Positions 8,685-18,191 of a DNA stretch of 50,093 nucleotides are shown one piece after another. A model generated the notes under the pieces. The model ran no database searches, was not told the DNA's origin, and worked only from the letters and a program-made list of their open reading frames with translations. The stretch covers positions 1 to 50,093 of the forward strand of contig DXIU01000065.1 in assembly GCA_019112765.1 (NCBI GenBank). The letters run 5' to 3'. Origin of the DNA: Candidatus Mediterraneibacter norwichensis. GTDB lineage: Bacteria; Bacillota; Clostridia; Lachnospirales; Lachnospiraceae. Positions within the stretch are counted from its first letter, which is position 1. Each line of letters opens with the position of its first letter. A program made the position numbers and the translations under genes.

Positions 8685-10512
8685 AGGACCAATGGGAAGA
8701 GGAATGCATGGCGGAGCGGCAGGTGAGAGTGCTAAGGACTTCAAAGGCACAATAAAAAAACTGTTCCGGTATATGGGCGCGTTTAAAGTTCATATGTTGT
8801 TTGTCGCTGTTTTTGCCATATGCGGTACGACATTCAACATTGCGGGGCCGAAGATTCTGGGCCAGGCAACAACAGAGATCTTCAATGGCCTGGTCAGTAC
8901 TGTTTCCGGCGGAAGCGGCATGGATTTCGGCAGGATTGGCGAGATTCTTCTGATTACACTTGGACTGTATGTGATCAGCGCGCTGTGCTCTTTCATACAG
9001 GGAATCATTATGACAGGCGTATCACAGAAAACCACTTACCGGCTGCGCAAAGAGATTTCGGAAAAGATCAACCGCATGCCGATGAATTACTTTGACACAA
9101 AACCGGTGGGTGAAGTGCTCTCCCGTGTGACAAATGATGTGGATACACTGGGGCAGAGTCTGAACCAGAGCGCGACCCAGTTGATTACATCTGTAACAAC
9201 GATTATCGGCGTTCTTATCATGATGCTTTCCATCAGCCCGCTGATGACGCTGGTAGCGATTCTTCTGCTTCCGGTGTCGGTACTGCTGATTTCATTTGTA
9301 ATGAAGCATTCCCAGAAATATTTCCGGGGACAGCAGGAATACCTTGGAAATGTAAACGGACAGGTAGAAGAAATCTACAGCGGCCACAGCATTATAAAAG
9401 CGTTTAATAAAGAAGAAGACGTAATCGGAGAATTCAACAGGACAAACGAGAAGCTGTATGATTCCGCATGGAAATCTCAGTTCTTTTCCGGAATGATGAT
9501 GCCGGTTATGCAGTTTGTGGGCAACCTGGGATATGTGGCGGTTGCCATACTGGGCGGCTATCTGACAATCCGGAATACAATCGAAGTCGGCGATATTCAG
9601 TCCTTTATCCAGTATGTCAGAAACTTTACCCAGCCCATCCAGCAGGTGGCGCAGGTCGCCAATATGCTTCAGTCCACGGCGGCGGCATCGGAAAGAGTAT
9701 TTGAGTTCCTGGAAGAGGACGAAGAGGAACAGACAGTTCCAGATCCGGTATCGACAGAAGGACTGGAGGGAAATGTACAGTTTGATCACGTACATTTTGG
9801 CTACAACCCGGACCGGATTATTATTAACGACTTTTCTGCAAATGTAAAAGAAGGCCAGAAGATCGCTATCGTAGGTCCTACCGGAGCAGGAAAAACCACC
9901 ATGATCAAACTGCTCATGCGGTTCTATGATGTGAACAGCGGATCCATCCGGATCGACGGACACGATCTGAGAGAGTTTAACCGCAGTGACTTAAGGGAAA
10001 TGTTCGGAATGGTGCTTCAGGATACCTGGCTGTTCCACGGAACAATCATGGAAAATATCCGCTACGGCAGACTTGACGCCACAGACGAAGAAGTCATCCA
10101 GGCAGCGAAAGCCGCCCATGTACACCGCTTCGTACAGACTCTGCCCGGCGGCTACAACATGGAGCTGAACGAAGAGGCAAGCAATGTCTCTCAGGGGCAG
10201 AAGCAGCTTCTTACCATCGCGAGAGCCATTCTGGCGGATCCGAAAATCCTTATTCTGGATGAGGCCACCAGCTCCGTAGATACAAGAACCGAAGTGCTCA
10301 TTCAGAAGGCCATGGATAACCTGATGAAAGGACGCACAAGCTTCATCATCGCCCACAGACTGTCAACCATCCGCGACGCCGATCTGATCCTGGTCATGAA
10401 AGACGGCGATATCGTAGAACAGGGAAGACACGAAGAACTCCTGGCAAAAGGCGGATTCTACGCAGATCTCTATAACTCCCAGTTCGAATCCGCTGATCAG
10501 AGCTGCGCGTAA
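8677..10512 (+). CDS. ABC transporter ATP-binding/permease (exporter half)
   Basis: Walker A GPTGAGKTT, VSQGQKQLLTIARAIL, DEATSSVD; overlaps upstream gene. Confidence 0.93.
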   Translation: MARGPMGRGMHGGAAGESAKDFKGTIKKLFRYMGAFKVHMLFVAVFAICGTTFNIAGPKILGQATTEIFNGLVSTVSGGSGMDFGRIGEILLITLGLYVISALCSFIQGIIMTGVSQKTTYRLRKEISEKINRMPMNYFDTKPVGEVLSRVTNDVDTLGQSLNQSATQLITSVTTIIGVLIMMLSISPLMTLVAILLLPVSVLLISFVMKHSQKYFRGQQEYLGNVNGQVEEIYSGHSIIKAFNKEEDVIGEFNRTNEKLYDSAWKSQFFSGMMMPVMQFVGNLGYVAVAILGGYLTIRNTIEVGDIQSFIQYVRNFTQPIQQVAQVANMLQSTAAASERVFEFLEEDEEEQTVPDPVSTEGLEGNVQFDHVHFGYNPDRIIINDFSANVKEGQKIAIVGPTGAGKTTMIKLLMRFYDVNSGSIRIDGHDLREFNRSDLREMFGMVLQDTWLFHGTIMENIRYGRLDATDEEVIQAAKAAHVHRFVQTLPGGYNMELNEEASNVSQGQKQLLTIARAILADPKILILDEATSSVDTRTEVLIQKAMDNLMKGRTSFIIAHRLSTIRDADLILVMKDGDIVEQGRHEELLAKGGFYADLYNSQFESADQSCA

Positions 10513-10880
10513 ATCGGGATCTGACGGGATACGGATGGCGGGATGAGGCGTCCGAAAACATCAGAATACAGAACCGGCGAGAAACGTATTCGGAGATCAG
10601 ATGCGGAAATTCTGAACTCCGTTCGGCGGAACAGTAAAACTACAACACCCTGAATACAGGCTAAAAACAGAATTATCAATGGAAACTCACGTTCCGTTCG
10701 AACAGCTCCATTGATAATTCTAACGCCTGTATTCAGGGTGTTAAGTTTTACTAAATTCCGCCTCAAAGTCGCTCAGAATTTCCGCATCTGATCTCCGAAA
10801 GTCGCATCCATCCGTCTGTATTCCGCTGTTTTCTGCGCACATCCGGGCAGCGGTATTCCCGTCAGATTCCGATTCCCGCC
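10511..10880. repeat. Long imperfect inverted repeat (hairpin element)
   Basis: Nested arms: 10519-10529/10857-10867 (11 bp), 10591-10615/10773-10797 (25 bp), 10644-10661/10725-10742 (18 bp), 10669-10683/10707-10721 (15 bp). Confidence 0.9.
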
Positions 10881-11033
10881 AAAACAAAAGAAACCGGACC
10901 CTTTTCCCCTCCATAATTTCGAATTTCACATCTACAAATCTTCTCCCGGATGTGGTATGATCGTTATAGTGTACGGGCCGGGAAAGGCTTTCCCGGGCGT
11001 GTGTTTTATACCGGTGAGAGGGGCGGTGTTTCT

Positions 11034-11633
11034 GTGAACAGGAAGTGCATTTTTAAAAGAGCGGCGTCGGTGTTTCTGGCGTTGTCTGCAATGTTGTGCC
11101 TGACGTCCTGTTCCCAGCTGCGGGCGCTGCAGCTGACGGGGATGATGTCAGAAGAGGCGGAGAAAATTCATCCTATGTCGGAGGAAATTATCCGCTGCCT
11201 GACGGAGCATGACAGGGAAAGGCTGAAAGAACTGTTCTGCGACAGAGTAAAGGAAAATAAAGAGCTTGACGGGCAGATAAAAGAGCTGATGGAGTTTGTT
11301 CAATGTGATGTATATCTTTCCGCTGATATTGAAGATTCTGCATCGGGCGGCCAGTCCATCGAGTCCGGTGAGATTACAGACTGGACGGTCAGGCCCCAGA
11401 TCCCCTATGTAAAAGTGCAGGTTGCTTCGGAAGAGGAGGACGGCCGGGATGCGGTCAGATATTATAAAGTAGCGTACGGATGGAAGATTACAGATAAAGA
11501 AGATCCTTCTATGGAAGGACTGCACTGGATTGAGGCTGAGCTGCTTAACATGGACGAAAAAGTGTGGATCGGAACAAACGGATTTCTGAATGACGCAGAA
11601 GATCTGCAGGAACAGTCCGGGTCAGAAGTATAA
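11034..11633 (+). CDS. Putative lipoprotein, DUF5104-like
   Basis: Lipobox-like AMLCLTSCSQ; start probably GTG 11034. Confidence 0.6.
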   Translation: MNRKCIFKRAASVFLALSAMLCLTSCSQLRALQLTGMMSEEAEKIHPMSEEIIRCLTEHDRERLKELFCDRVKENKELDGQIKELMEFVQCDVYLSADIEDSASGGQSIESGEITDWTVRPQIPYVKVQVASEEEDGRDAVRYYKVAYGWKITDKEDPSMEGLHWIEAELLNMDEKVWIGTNGFLNDAEDLQEQSGSEV

Positions 11634-11651
11634 TAAGGGGGATGATACAGT

Positions 11652-12188
11652 ATGGGCTTCACGCATTTTGATGAAAACGGCAAAGCGGTTATGGTGGATG
11701 TGACCGGCAAGGAGGAAACGCTCCGGGAAGCGTCTGCCGAGGGGAAAATACTGGTCAGCCGGGAAGTATTTCAGGCGGTCAGAGCAGGAACCATAGGAAA
11801 AGGAGACGTTCTCGGCGTGGCGGCCACGGCAGGAATTATGGGAGCGAAGCGGACCTGGGAACTGATTCCCATGTGTCACATTCTGCCCCTGACCAACTGC
11901 AGAATTACGTTTGATATGGATGAGGACGAATACTCGATTACCTGTACCTGTACGGTGAAAGTGACAGGAAAAACGGGAGTTGAGATGGAAGCGCTGACAG
12001 GTGTAAGCGTGGCTCTGCTGACGATTTATGATATGTGCAAGGCGCTGGACAGGACAATGGAGATCGGTGAGATCTGCCTGGTGAAAAAGACAGGCGGAAA
12101 GAGCGGAAATGTGTACAATGACCGTCACGGCGGCAGAGACCGCCGGACGGGAAAAGAGTCCGGCCGCAGAGAAATAGAACTGATGTAG
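11652..12188 (+). CDS. moaC: Cyclic pyranopterin monophosphate synthase
   Basis: GVAATAGIMGAKRTWELIPMCHILPLT; GVEMEALTGVSVALLTIYDMCKA. Confidence 0.95.
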   Translation: MGFTHFDENGKAVMVDVTGKEETLREASAEGKILVSREVFQAVRAGTIGKGDVLGVAATAGIMGAKRTWELIPMCHILPLTNCRITFDMDEDEYSITCTCTVKVTGKTGVEMEALTGVSVALLTIYDMCKALDRTMEIGEICLVKKTGGKSGNVYNDRHGGRDRRTGKESGRREIELM

Positions 12189-12203
12189 GAAGAGGCGGAA
12201 GAA

Positions 12204-12722
12204 ATGGAACAGAAGAGATGGAGAGCAGCGGTTGTAACACTGAGCGATAAAGGATACACAGGAGAACGGGAGGATAAAAGCGGTCCTCTTATCTGTGGTA
12301 TGCTTGGACAGGCCGGCTATGAAGTGGTGGAAACTGTGCTTCTCCCGGATGAAATGGAAGAAATTAAAAAATGTCTTTGTAAATTATGTGACGAGATAAG
12401 AGCTGATATAGTTTTCACAACAGGCGGTACGGGATTGTCGGCCAGGGACTGCACGCCTGAGGCCACGCTGGCGGTGGCTACGCGGAATGTCCCGGGAATT
12501 GCGGAGGCCATGCGAATGGCGTCTCTGCAGATTACGCCCAGAGCCATGTTAAGCAGGGGAGTGTCGGTGATCCGGAACGGGACATTGATTATCAACCTGC
12601 CGGGAAGCCCGAAAGCGGCCAAAGAGAACCTGGAAGCCGTGCTTCCTTCTCTGGATCACGGCCTGGCGGTTCTGACAGGAAGAGCAGGAGAATGTGGAAA
12701 CGAACCGGATGAAACAAAATAA
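12204..12722 (+). CDS. MogA/MoaB family molybdenum cofactor biosynthesis protein
   Basis: TTGGTGLSARDCTPEAT motif. Confidence 0.92.
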   Translation: MEQKRWRAAVVTLSDKGYTGEREDKSGPLICGMLGQAGYEVVETVLLPDEMEEIKKCLCKLCDEIRADIVFTTGGTGLSARDCTPEATLAVATRNVPGIAEAMRMASLQITPRAMLSRGVSVIRNGTLIINLPGSPKAAKENLEAVLPSLDHGLAVLTGRAGECGNEPDETK

Positions 12723-12757
12723 TTTAAAAAGAAAGGAAATTCACGCGGGAGAAAACC

Positions 12758-13756
12758 ATGCAGGATCAGTTCGGCAGAAAAATTGAATATATAAGAGTGT
12801 CTGTGACAGACCGCTGCAACTTAAGATGTATCTACTGCATGCCCCCGGAAGGAGTGCCGGCTGTTCCTCACAGCGAGATTCTGACATTTGACGAGATAGA
12901 GCGGTTCTGCCGGATCGCGGCAGGACTGGGAATATCCCGCATTAAACTGACCGGAGGAGAACCCCTTGTACGCAGGGGGCTTCCTTTTCTTCTGGGAAAA
13001 TTAAAGCAGATCCCGGGAGTGGAACAGGTGACGCTGACGACAAACGGAACACAGCTGAAGGAACAGATCCGGGATCTGGCAGCCAATGGTCTGGATGCCG
13101 TGAATATCAGTCTTGACACACTGGACGCACAACGGTATCATCAGGTGACCCGTGTCGGCAGTCTGGACCAGGCGCTGGAAGGTCTGGACGCGGCTCTCAG
13201 ATGTCCGGGGCTTCCGGTGAAAATCAACTGCGTGCCTCTGGAGGACGGGACAGACAAAGATCTTCTCCGGCTGGCAGGGCTGGCCCGGAAGTGTCCGGTG
13301 GACGTCCGCTTTATTGAGCTGATGCCTTTCGGACCGGGCAGAGAGTCAGCGGGAAGAAGCAATGCGGATATAAAAAAAATACTGGAAAAACAGTTCGGAA
13401 GTTCCAAACCATATGAGAATCTGCTGGGAAACGGACCGGCAGAGTACGTTCTCTTTCCGGGCTTCCGGGGCAGAGTCGGTTTTATCAGCGCGCTCAGCCA
13501 CAAGTTCTGCAGTACATGCAACCGTCTGAGGCTTACCTCGGAAGGACTGCTTAAGCCCTGCCTTCAGTACGGGACAGGAGCGGATATAAAAGCTCTTCTC
13601 CGGGGAGGCGCATCAGACAGACAGATACAGGAGGCTGTCATACAGACAGTTCTCAGCAAGCCTGCCTGCCATCATTTCAATGAAGACAATGATGAAGATG
13701 AAAACGGGGAAGGCGGGCAGAAGGAGAACAGAGAAATGTCCAGGATCGGCGGATGA
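12758..13756 (+). CDS. moaA: GTP 3',8-cyclase MoaA
   Basis: DRCNLRCIYCMPPEGV; C-terminal Cys cluster CSTCNRLRLTSEGLLKPCL; ends MSRIGG. Confidence 0.95.
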   Translation: MQDQFGRKIEYIRVSVTDRCNLRCIYCMPPEGVPAVPHSEILTFDEIERFCRIAAGLGISRIKLTGGEPLVRRGLPFLLGKLKQIPGVEQVTLTTNGTQLKEQIRDLAANGLDAVNISLDTLDAQRYHQVTRVGSLDQALEGLDAALRCPGLPVKINCVPLEDGTDKDLLRLAGLARKCPVDVRFIELMPFGPGRESAGRSNADIKKILEKQFGSSKPYENLLGNGPAEYVLFPGFRGRVGFISALSHKFCSTCNRLRLTSEGLLKPCLQYGTGADIKALLRGGASDRQIQEAVIQTVLSKPACHHFNEDNDEDENGEGGQKENREMSRIGG

Positions 13757-13789
13757 CGGATCCGGAGAAAGAAATGAGGCGTATACAAC

Positions 13790-14239
13790 ATGGGAAAAGT
13801 AATCGCGGTCTGTATAAGTCCGGAAAAAGGCACACAGAAAACTGCTGTGGCAGAAGGGAGTTTTATAGAAGATTACGGGATTGAAGGGGATGCTCACGCG
13901 GGAAAATGGCACCGCCAGGTCAGCCTTCTTTCCTATGATAAAATAGAAGCGTTCCGGCAGAGAGGCGCCCAGGTGGAAGACGGGGCATTCGGAGAAAATC
14001 TGGTGGTGGAAGGAATTGATTTTTCCGTTCTTCCGGTGGGGACAAGACTTGCGTGCGGTGAAGTGATTCTTGAGGTCACGCAGATCGGGAAAGAATGCCA
14101 CCACGGATGCGCGATATTTCAGCAAATGGGCGACTGTATTATGCCCCGGGAGGGCGTCTTCGCGAAAGTAATCCAAGGAGGAAAAATACGCCCGGGGGAT
14201 GAGATGACTTGCATGGAAGATAAAATCGTTGTATCTTAA
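13790..14239 (+). CDS. MOSC domain-containing protein
   Basis: EDYGIEGDAHAGKWHRQVSLLSYDKIE ... FGENLVVEG ... GKECHHGCAIF. Confidence 0.88.
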   Translation: MGKVIAVCISPEKGTQKTAVAEGSFIEDYGIEGDAHAGKWHRQVSLLSYDKIEAFRQRGAQVEDGAFGENLVVEGIDFSVLPVGTRLACGEVILEVTQIGKECHHGCAIFQQMGDCIMPREGVFAKVIQGGKIRPGDEMTCMEDKIVVS

Positions 14240-14345
14240 AATAAGTGAGTTCCGTTCTGTGTACAGAACAGGCGAATTCTCTGCTGCAGACACGCAGCAT
14301 GCAGATTGAGGCGGATCCAGAATAATATTGCGGGAGTATAAAGAA

Positions 14346-15254
14346 ATGACGCTGAAAAAATACAGAGCTGCTGTACTGGTTTGCTGCACAGTGCTGTTTC
14401 TGGCCGGATGCCGGATGCAGGGAGAGGTGACCGGGACAGAAAAAGATAACTCAAAAGGGATTGACATTGAAGAGGAAGATGGAAAAGAAGTCTACTCATT
14501 TGAGGATAAGGAAGGCAGGAAGTACCAGGCAGAGCTGATGGCTGATGTTCCCAGATGTACTTACGATTTCTCCCGTCTTAAGACAGATAAAAAAACAGGC
14601 TATATGTATTATGACGATGAAGAAAACGGAGTGACTTCCAGAACAGGAATTGATGTTTCTGAATTTCAGGGAGAGGAGATTGACTGGAAGAAGGTAAAAG
14701 CCAGCGGAGTGGAGTTCGCGATTATCCGTCTGGGATATCGGGCTTACGGTGAGGATGGCGAGCTTGTGCTGGACGACATGTATGAAAAAAATGTAAAAGA
14801 AGCGCAGGATGCCGGCCTGGAGGTGGGAGTATATTTTTTCTCTCAGGCCATCAGCCCTGCCGAGGCGGTGGAGGAAGCAGAGTATGTTCTGAAACATATC
14901 CGCCGGTATGATATAGACGGGCCGGTAGTATATGACACGGAAGAGATTGAATACAGTGATGCACGGACAGACAGAAATACAAGGCAGGAGTTTACCAATT
15001 ACTGTAAGATTTTCTGTGATACGATTGAGTCGGCAGGCTATGAACCGATGATCTATTCCAACATGAAATGGATGGCCCGCACTCTTATTATGGAAGAACT
15101 TACAGATTATAATTTCTGGTATTCGGATTATCATGCAGTTCCCCAGTGCCCGTATAAGTATGAGATCTGGCAGTACAGTGAGACAGGGGCGGTGCCGGGA
15201 ATCAGCGGCGGTGTAAATTTAAACCTATGGTTTCAGGAGGATGAAGAAGAATGA
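14346..15254 (+). CDS. Glycoside hydrolase family 25 (lysozyme-like) lipoprotein
   Basis: Lipobox LFLAGC; GIDVSEFQGEEIDWKKVKASGVEFAIIRLGYR. Confidence 0.85.
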   Translation: MTLKKYRAAVLVCCTVLFLAGCRMQGEVTGTEKDNSKGIDIEEEDGKEVYSFEDKEGRKYQAELMADVPRCTYDFSRLKTDKKTGYMYYDDEENGVTSRTGIDVSEFQGEEIDWKKVKASGVEFAIIRLGYRAYGEDGELVLDDMYEKNVKEAQDAGLEVGVYFFSQAISPAEAVEEAEYVLKHIRRYDIDGPVVYDTEEIEYSDARTDRNTRQEFTNYCKIFCDTIESAGYEPMIYSNMKWMARTLIMEELTDYNFWYSDYHAVPQCPYKYEIWQYSETGAVPGISGGVNLNLWFQEDEEE

Positions 15255-16204
15255 AGTGGAACAAATTCCGGTTGAAGACAACCACACAGGCTGAGGATAT
15301 TGTAAGCAGCATGCTGATGGAACTTGGGATTCAGGGAGTAGAGATTGAGGACAAGATTCCTCTTTCACAGTCGGACAAGGAGCAGATGTTTGTAGATATT
15401 CTGCCGGAGACAGAGCCGGATGACGGCGTGGCGTACTTAAGCTTTTATCTGGAAGAGGATGACGATAAAGACAGTATTTTAAGTCAGGTAAGACAGGAAT
15501 TAAAAGATATGTCCGCCTATGTGGATGTAGGCGAGTGCCTGATTGAAGAATCTCAGACCGAGGATGTGGACTGGGTGAATAACTGGAAACAGTATTTCCA
15601 CCAGTTTTATGTAGATGATATTCTGATTATTCCTTCCTGGGAAGAGGTGAAGCCGGAAGACAGTGAGAAGATGGTAATTCATATTGATCCGGGCACGGCG
15701 TTCGGAACCGGAATGCATGAAACCACCCAGCTGTGTATCCGGCAGATCAGAAAATATGTGAAGCCGGATACCAGAATACTGGACGTGGGCTGCGGAAGCG
15801 GCATCCTGGGTATGCTTGCCCTGAAATTCGGCGCTGCATACTCTGTGGGAACTGACCTGGATCCCTGCGCTATTGACGCAACCCGGGAAAATATGGCGGT
15901 AAACGGAATCCCTCAGGACAAGTATGAGGTTATGATCGGAAATATCATTGACGACCGGGATGTGCAGGATAAAGTGGGATATGAGTGTTACGATATTGTG
16001 GCGGCAAATATTCTGGCTGACGTGCTGGTGGAACTGACGCCGGTTATCGTTCATCAGCTGAAAAAAGGCGGCATTTACATTACCAGCGGTATTATTGACG
16101 ATAAGGAAGATACGGTTGTAAAGGCAGTGCAGGATGCAGGCCTGGAAGTGCTGGATGTGACATACCAGGGCGAGTGGGTCTGTGTGACAGCGAGGAAGAA
16201 CTGA
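15251..16204 (+). CDS. prmA: Ribosomal protein L11 methyltransferase
   Basis: DPGTAFGTGMHETTQLC; LDVGCGSGILGMLALKFGA; VAANILADVL. Confidence 0.95.
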   Translation: MKWNKFRLKTTTQAEDIVSSMLMELGIQGVEIEDKIPLSQSDKEQMFVDILPETEPDDGVAYLSFYLEEDDDKDSILSQVRQELKDMSAYVDVGECLIEESQTEDVDWVNNWKQYFHQFYVDDILIIPSWEEVKPEDSEKMVIHIDPGTAFGTGMHETTQLCIRQIRKYVKPDTRILDVGCGSGILGMLALKFGAAYSVGTDLDPCAIDATRENMAVNGIPQDKYEVMIGNIIDDRDVQDKVGYECYDIVAANILADVLVELTPVIVHQLKKGGIYITSGIIDDKEDTVVKAVQDAGLEVLDVTYQGEWVCVTARKN

Positions 16205-16959
16205 TGCAGAACTTTTTTATAGAAACTTCGCCGGCAGAGGACGGGATAATCCGCCTGTCCGGCGCAGATGTAAATCATATGAAAAATGTCCTCCGCATGA
16301 AACCGGGAGAGCTGGTGCAGATCCAGGACGGACAGGGTATTACTTACACCTGCCGTATTTCCGGATATGAGGACAGAGAAGCGGTTCTGGAGATTCTTGA
16401 GACAAAAGCCGCGGATACGGAACTGCCTTCCGCCCTTTATCTTTTTCAGGGACTTCCCAAAGGAGATAAGATGGAGTGGATCGTGCAGAAAGCTGTGGAG
16501 CTGGGAGCGGCCGGAATTATCCCCTTTGCGGCGGGAAGATCCGTTGTACGTCTGGACGAGAAAAAAGCGGAGAAAAAGACAGTCCGCTGGCAGGCCATTG
16601 CCAGAAGCGCGGCGCAGCAGTGCGGACGCGCCGTCATACCGGAGGTGAACCGTCCGGTTCCTTTTGCGGAAGCCCTGAGGCAGGCGTCAGAACTGGATGT
16701 GATTCTGATCCCGTACGAACTGGAGCGGGGGATGGAAGAGACGGCAGAGATTATCCGGAATATTCGTCCGGGACAGTCTGTGGGGATTTTTATCGGTCCG
16801 GAAGGCGGTTTTGATGCCGGAGAAATAGAGCAGGCGAAAGCGGCGGGAGCCCGGCCTGTCTCGCTGGGGTCAAGGATTCTGCGTACAGAGACGGCGGGGG
16901 TCACAGCCCTTTCTATCCTGATGTATCATCTTGAGAGCCAGGGACATAATTTAAAGTAA
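16204..16959 (+). CDS. rsmE: 16S rRNA (uracil(1498)-N(3))-methyltransferase
   Basis: IGPEGGFDAGEIEQAK; LGSRILRTETAGVTALSILMY; start codon overlaps the prmA stop. Confidence 0.93.
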   Translation: MQNFFIETSPAEDGIIRLSGADVNHMKNVLRMKPGELVQIQDGQGITYTCRISGYEDREAVLEILETKAADTELPSALYLFQGLPKGDKMEWIVQKAVELGAAGIIPFAAGRSVVRLDEKKAEKKTVRWQAIARSAAQQCGRAVIPEVNRPVPFAEALRQASELDVILIPYELERGMEETAEIIRNIRPGQSVGIFIGPEGGFDAGEIEQAKAAGARPVSLGSRILRTETAGVTALSILMYHLESQGHNLK

Positions 16960-16982
16960 GAAAAAAGAAAAGGAAAGGAACA

Positions 16983-18140
16983 ATGGAAATTTATCTGGAC
17001 AATTCTGCCACGACCATGTGTTATCCGGAAGTGGGAGAACTGGTATATAAAGTAATGTGTCAGGACTATGGAAACCCATCGTCCATGCACAGAAAAGGAG
17101 TGCAGGCGGAGCACTATATCCGTGACGCGAAGGAGACGCTGGCAAAACTGCTGAAAGCAAATCCCGGCGAGATTTTCTTCACATCCGGAGGCACGGAAAG
17201 CGATAACCTGGCTTTGATCGGATGTGCCAGAGCAGGACGCAGGAAAGGGAATCATCTGATTACCACATCCATTGAACATCCGGCAATCCTCAATACCATG
17301 CGGTATCTGGAAGAAGAGGAAGGATTCCGGGTGACCTATCTGCCGGTAGACGCAAACGGAAGGGTAAAACTGGATGCATTAAAGGAAGCCCTCTGTCCCG
17401 AGACAATACTTGTGTCAATTATGTATGTAAATAATGAAGTGGGAACGGTTCAGCCTGTTGCCGAGGCGGCGAAGATTGTCAAGCAGTATAATCCGTCGAT
17501 TCTGTTTCACACAGACGCGGTTCAGGGATTCGGAAAATACCGGATCTGGCCGAAGCGTATGGGAATCGATCTTCTGAGCGCCAGCGGCCATAAAATCCAC
17601 GGTCCGAAAGGCGTGGGATTCCTTTATATCGGATCAGATGTAAAGATCAGACCCATTCTGTTCGGCGGGGAGCAGCAGAAGAATATCCGCTCCGGTACAG
17701 AGAATGTTCCGGGCATTGCAGGACTGGCTCTTGCATCGAAAATGATTTACCGGGATCTGGAAATGAAAACTGCTCTGATGCGGGAACTCAAAGGCCGGTT
17801 TCTGGAAGGAATAAAAAAGATCGACAATACAGTGGTACACGGCCTGACAGATGAGGGAAGCGCGCCTCACATTATCAGTGTGGGAATCGCGGGAATCCGG
17901 AGTGAAGTGCTTCTTCACACGCTGGAAGAAAAAGGAATTTACGTTTCTTCCGGATCGGCCTGCTCCTCCAACCATCCGTCTGTGAGCGGCGTGCTCAAAG
18001 GAATCGGCGCGGCCAGAGAATACCTGGACGCCACCCTGCGTTTCAGTATGTCAGAGTTTACAACAAAAGAAGAAATTGACTATACACTGGAAACACTATA
18101 TAATTGTGTACCGACACTTCGAAAATATACGCGGCACTGA
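16983..18140 (+). CDS. Cysteine desulfurase (NifS/IscS family)
   Basis: YLDNSATTMCYPEV; SASGHKIHGPKGVGFLY; SSGSACSSNHP; adjacent to thiI. Confidence 0.93.
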   Translation: MEIYLDNSATTMCYPEVGELVYKVMCQDYGNPSSMHRKGVQAEHYIRDAKETLAKLLKANPGEIFFTSGGTESDNLALIGCARAGRRKGNHLITTSIEHPAILNTMRYLEEEEGFRVTYLPVDANGRVKLDALKEALCPETILVSIMYVNNEVGTVQPVAEAAKIVKQYNPSILFHTDAVQGFGKYRIWPKRMGIDLLSASGHKIHGPKGVGFLYIGSDVKIRPILFGGEQQKNIRSGTENVPGIAGLALASKMIYRDLEMKTALMRELKGRFLEGIKKIDNTVVHGLTDEGSAPHIISVGIAGIRSEVLLHTLEEKGIYVSSGSACSSNHPSVSGVLKGIGAAREYLDATLRFSMSEFTTKEEIDYTLETLYNCVPTLRKYTRH

Positions 18141-18191
18141 GCAGAAAATATACAGCCGGCCGCCTGTGATATACAGAAAAAGGAGAAAAGC

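Noticed and set aside
10497-10929. Minus-strand ORFs of 89 and 62 aa across the large palindrome
   Set aside because: They read through the inverted repeat arms, lack SDs and have no protein-like features.
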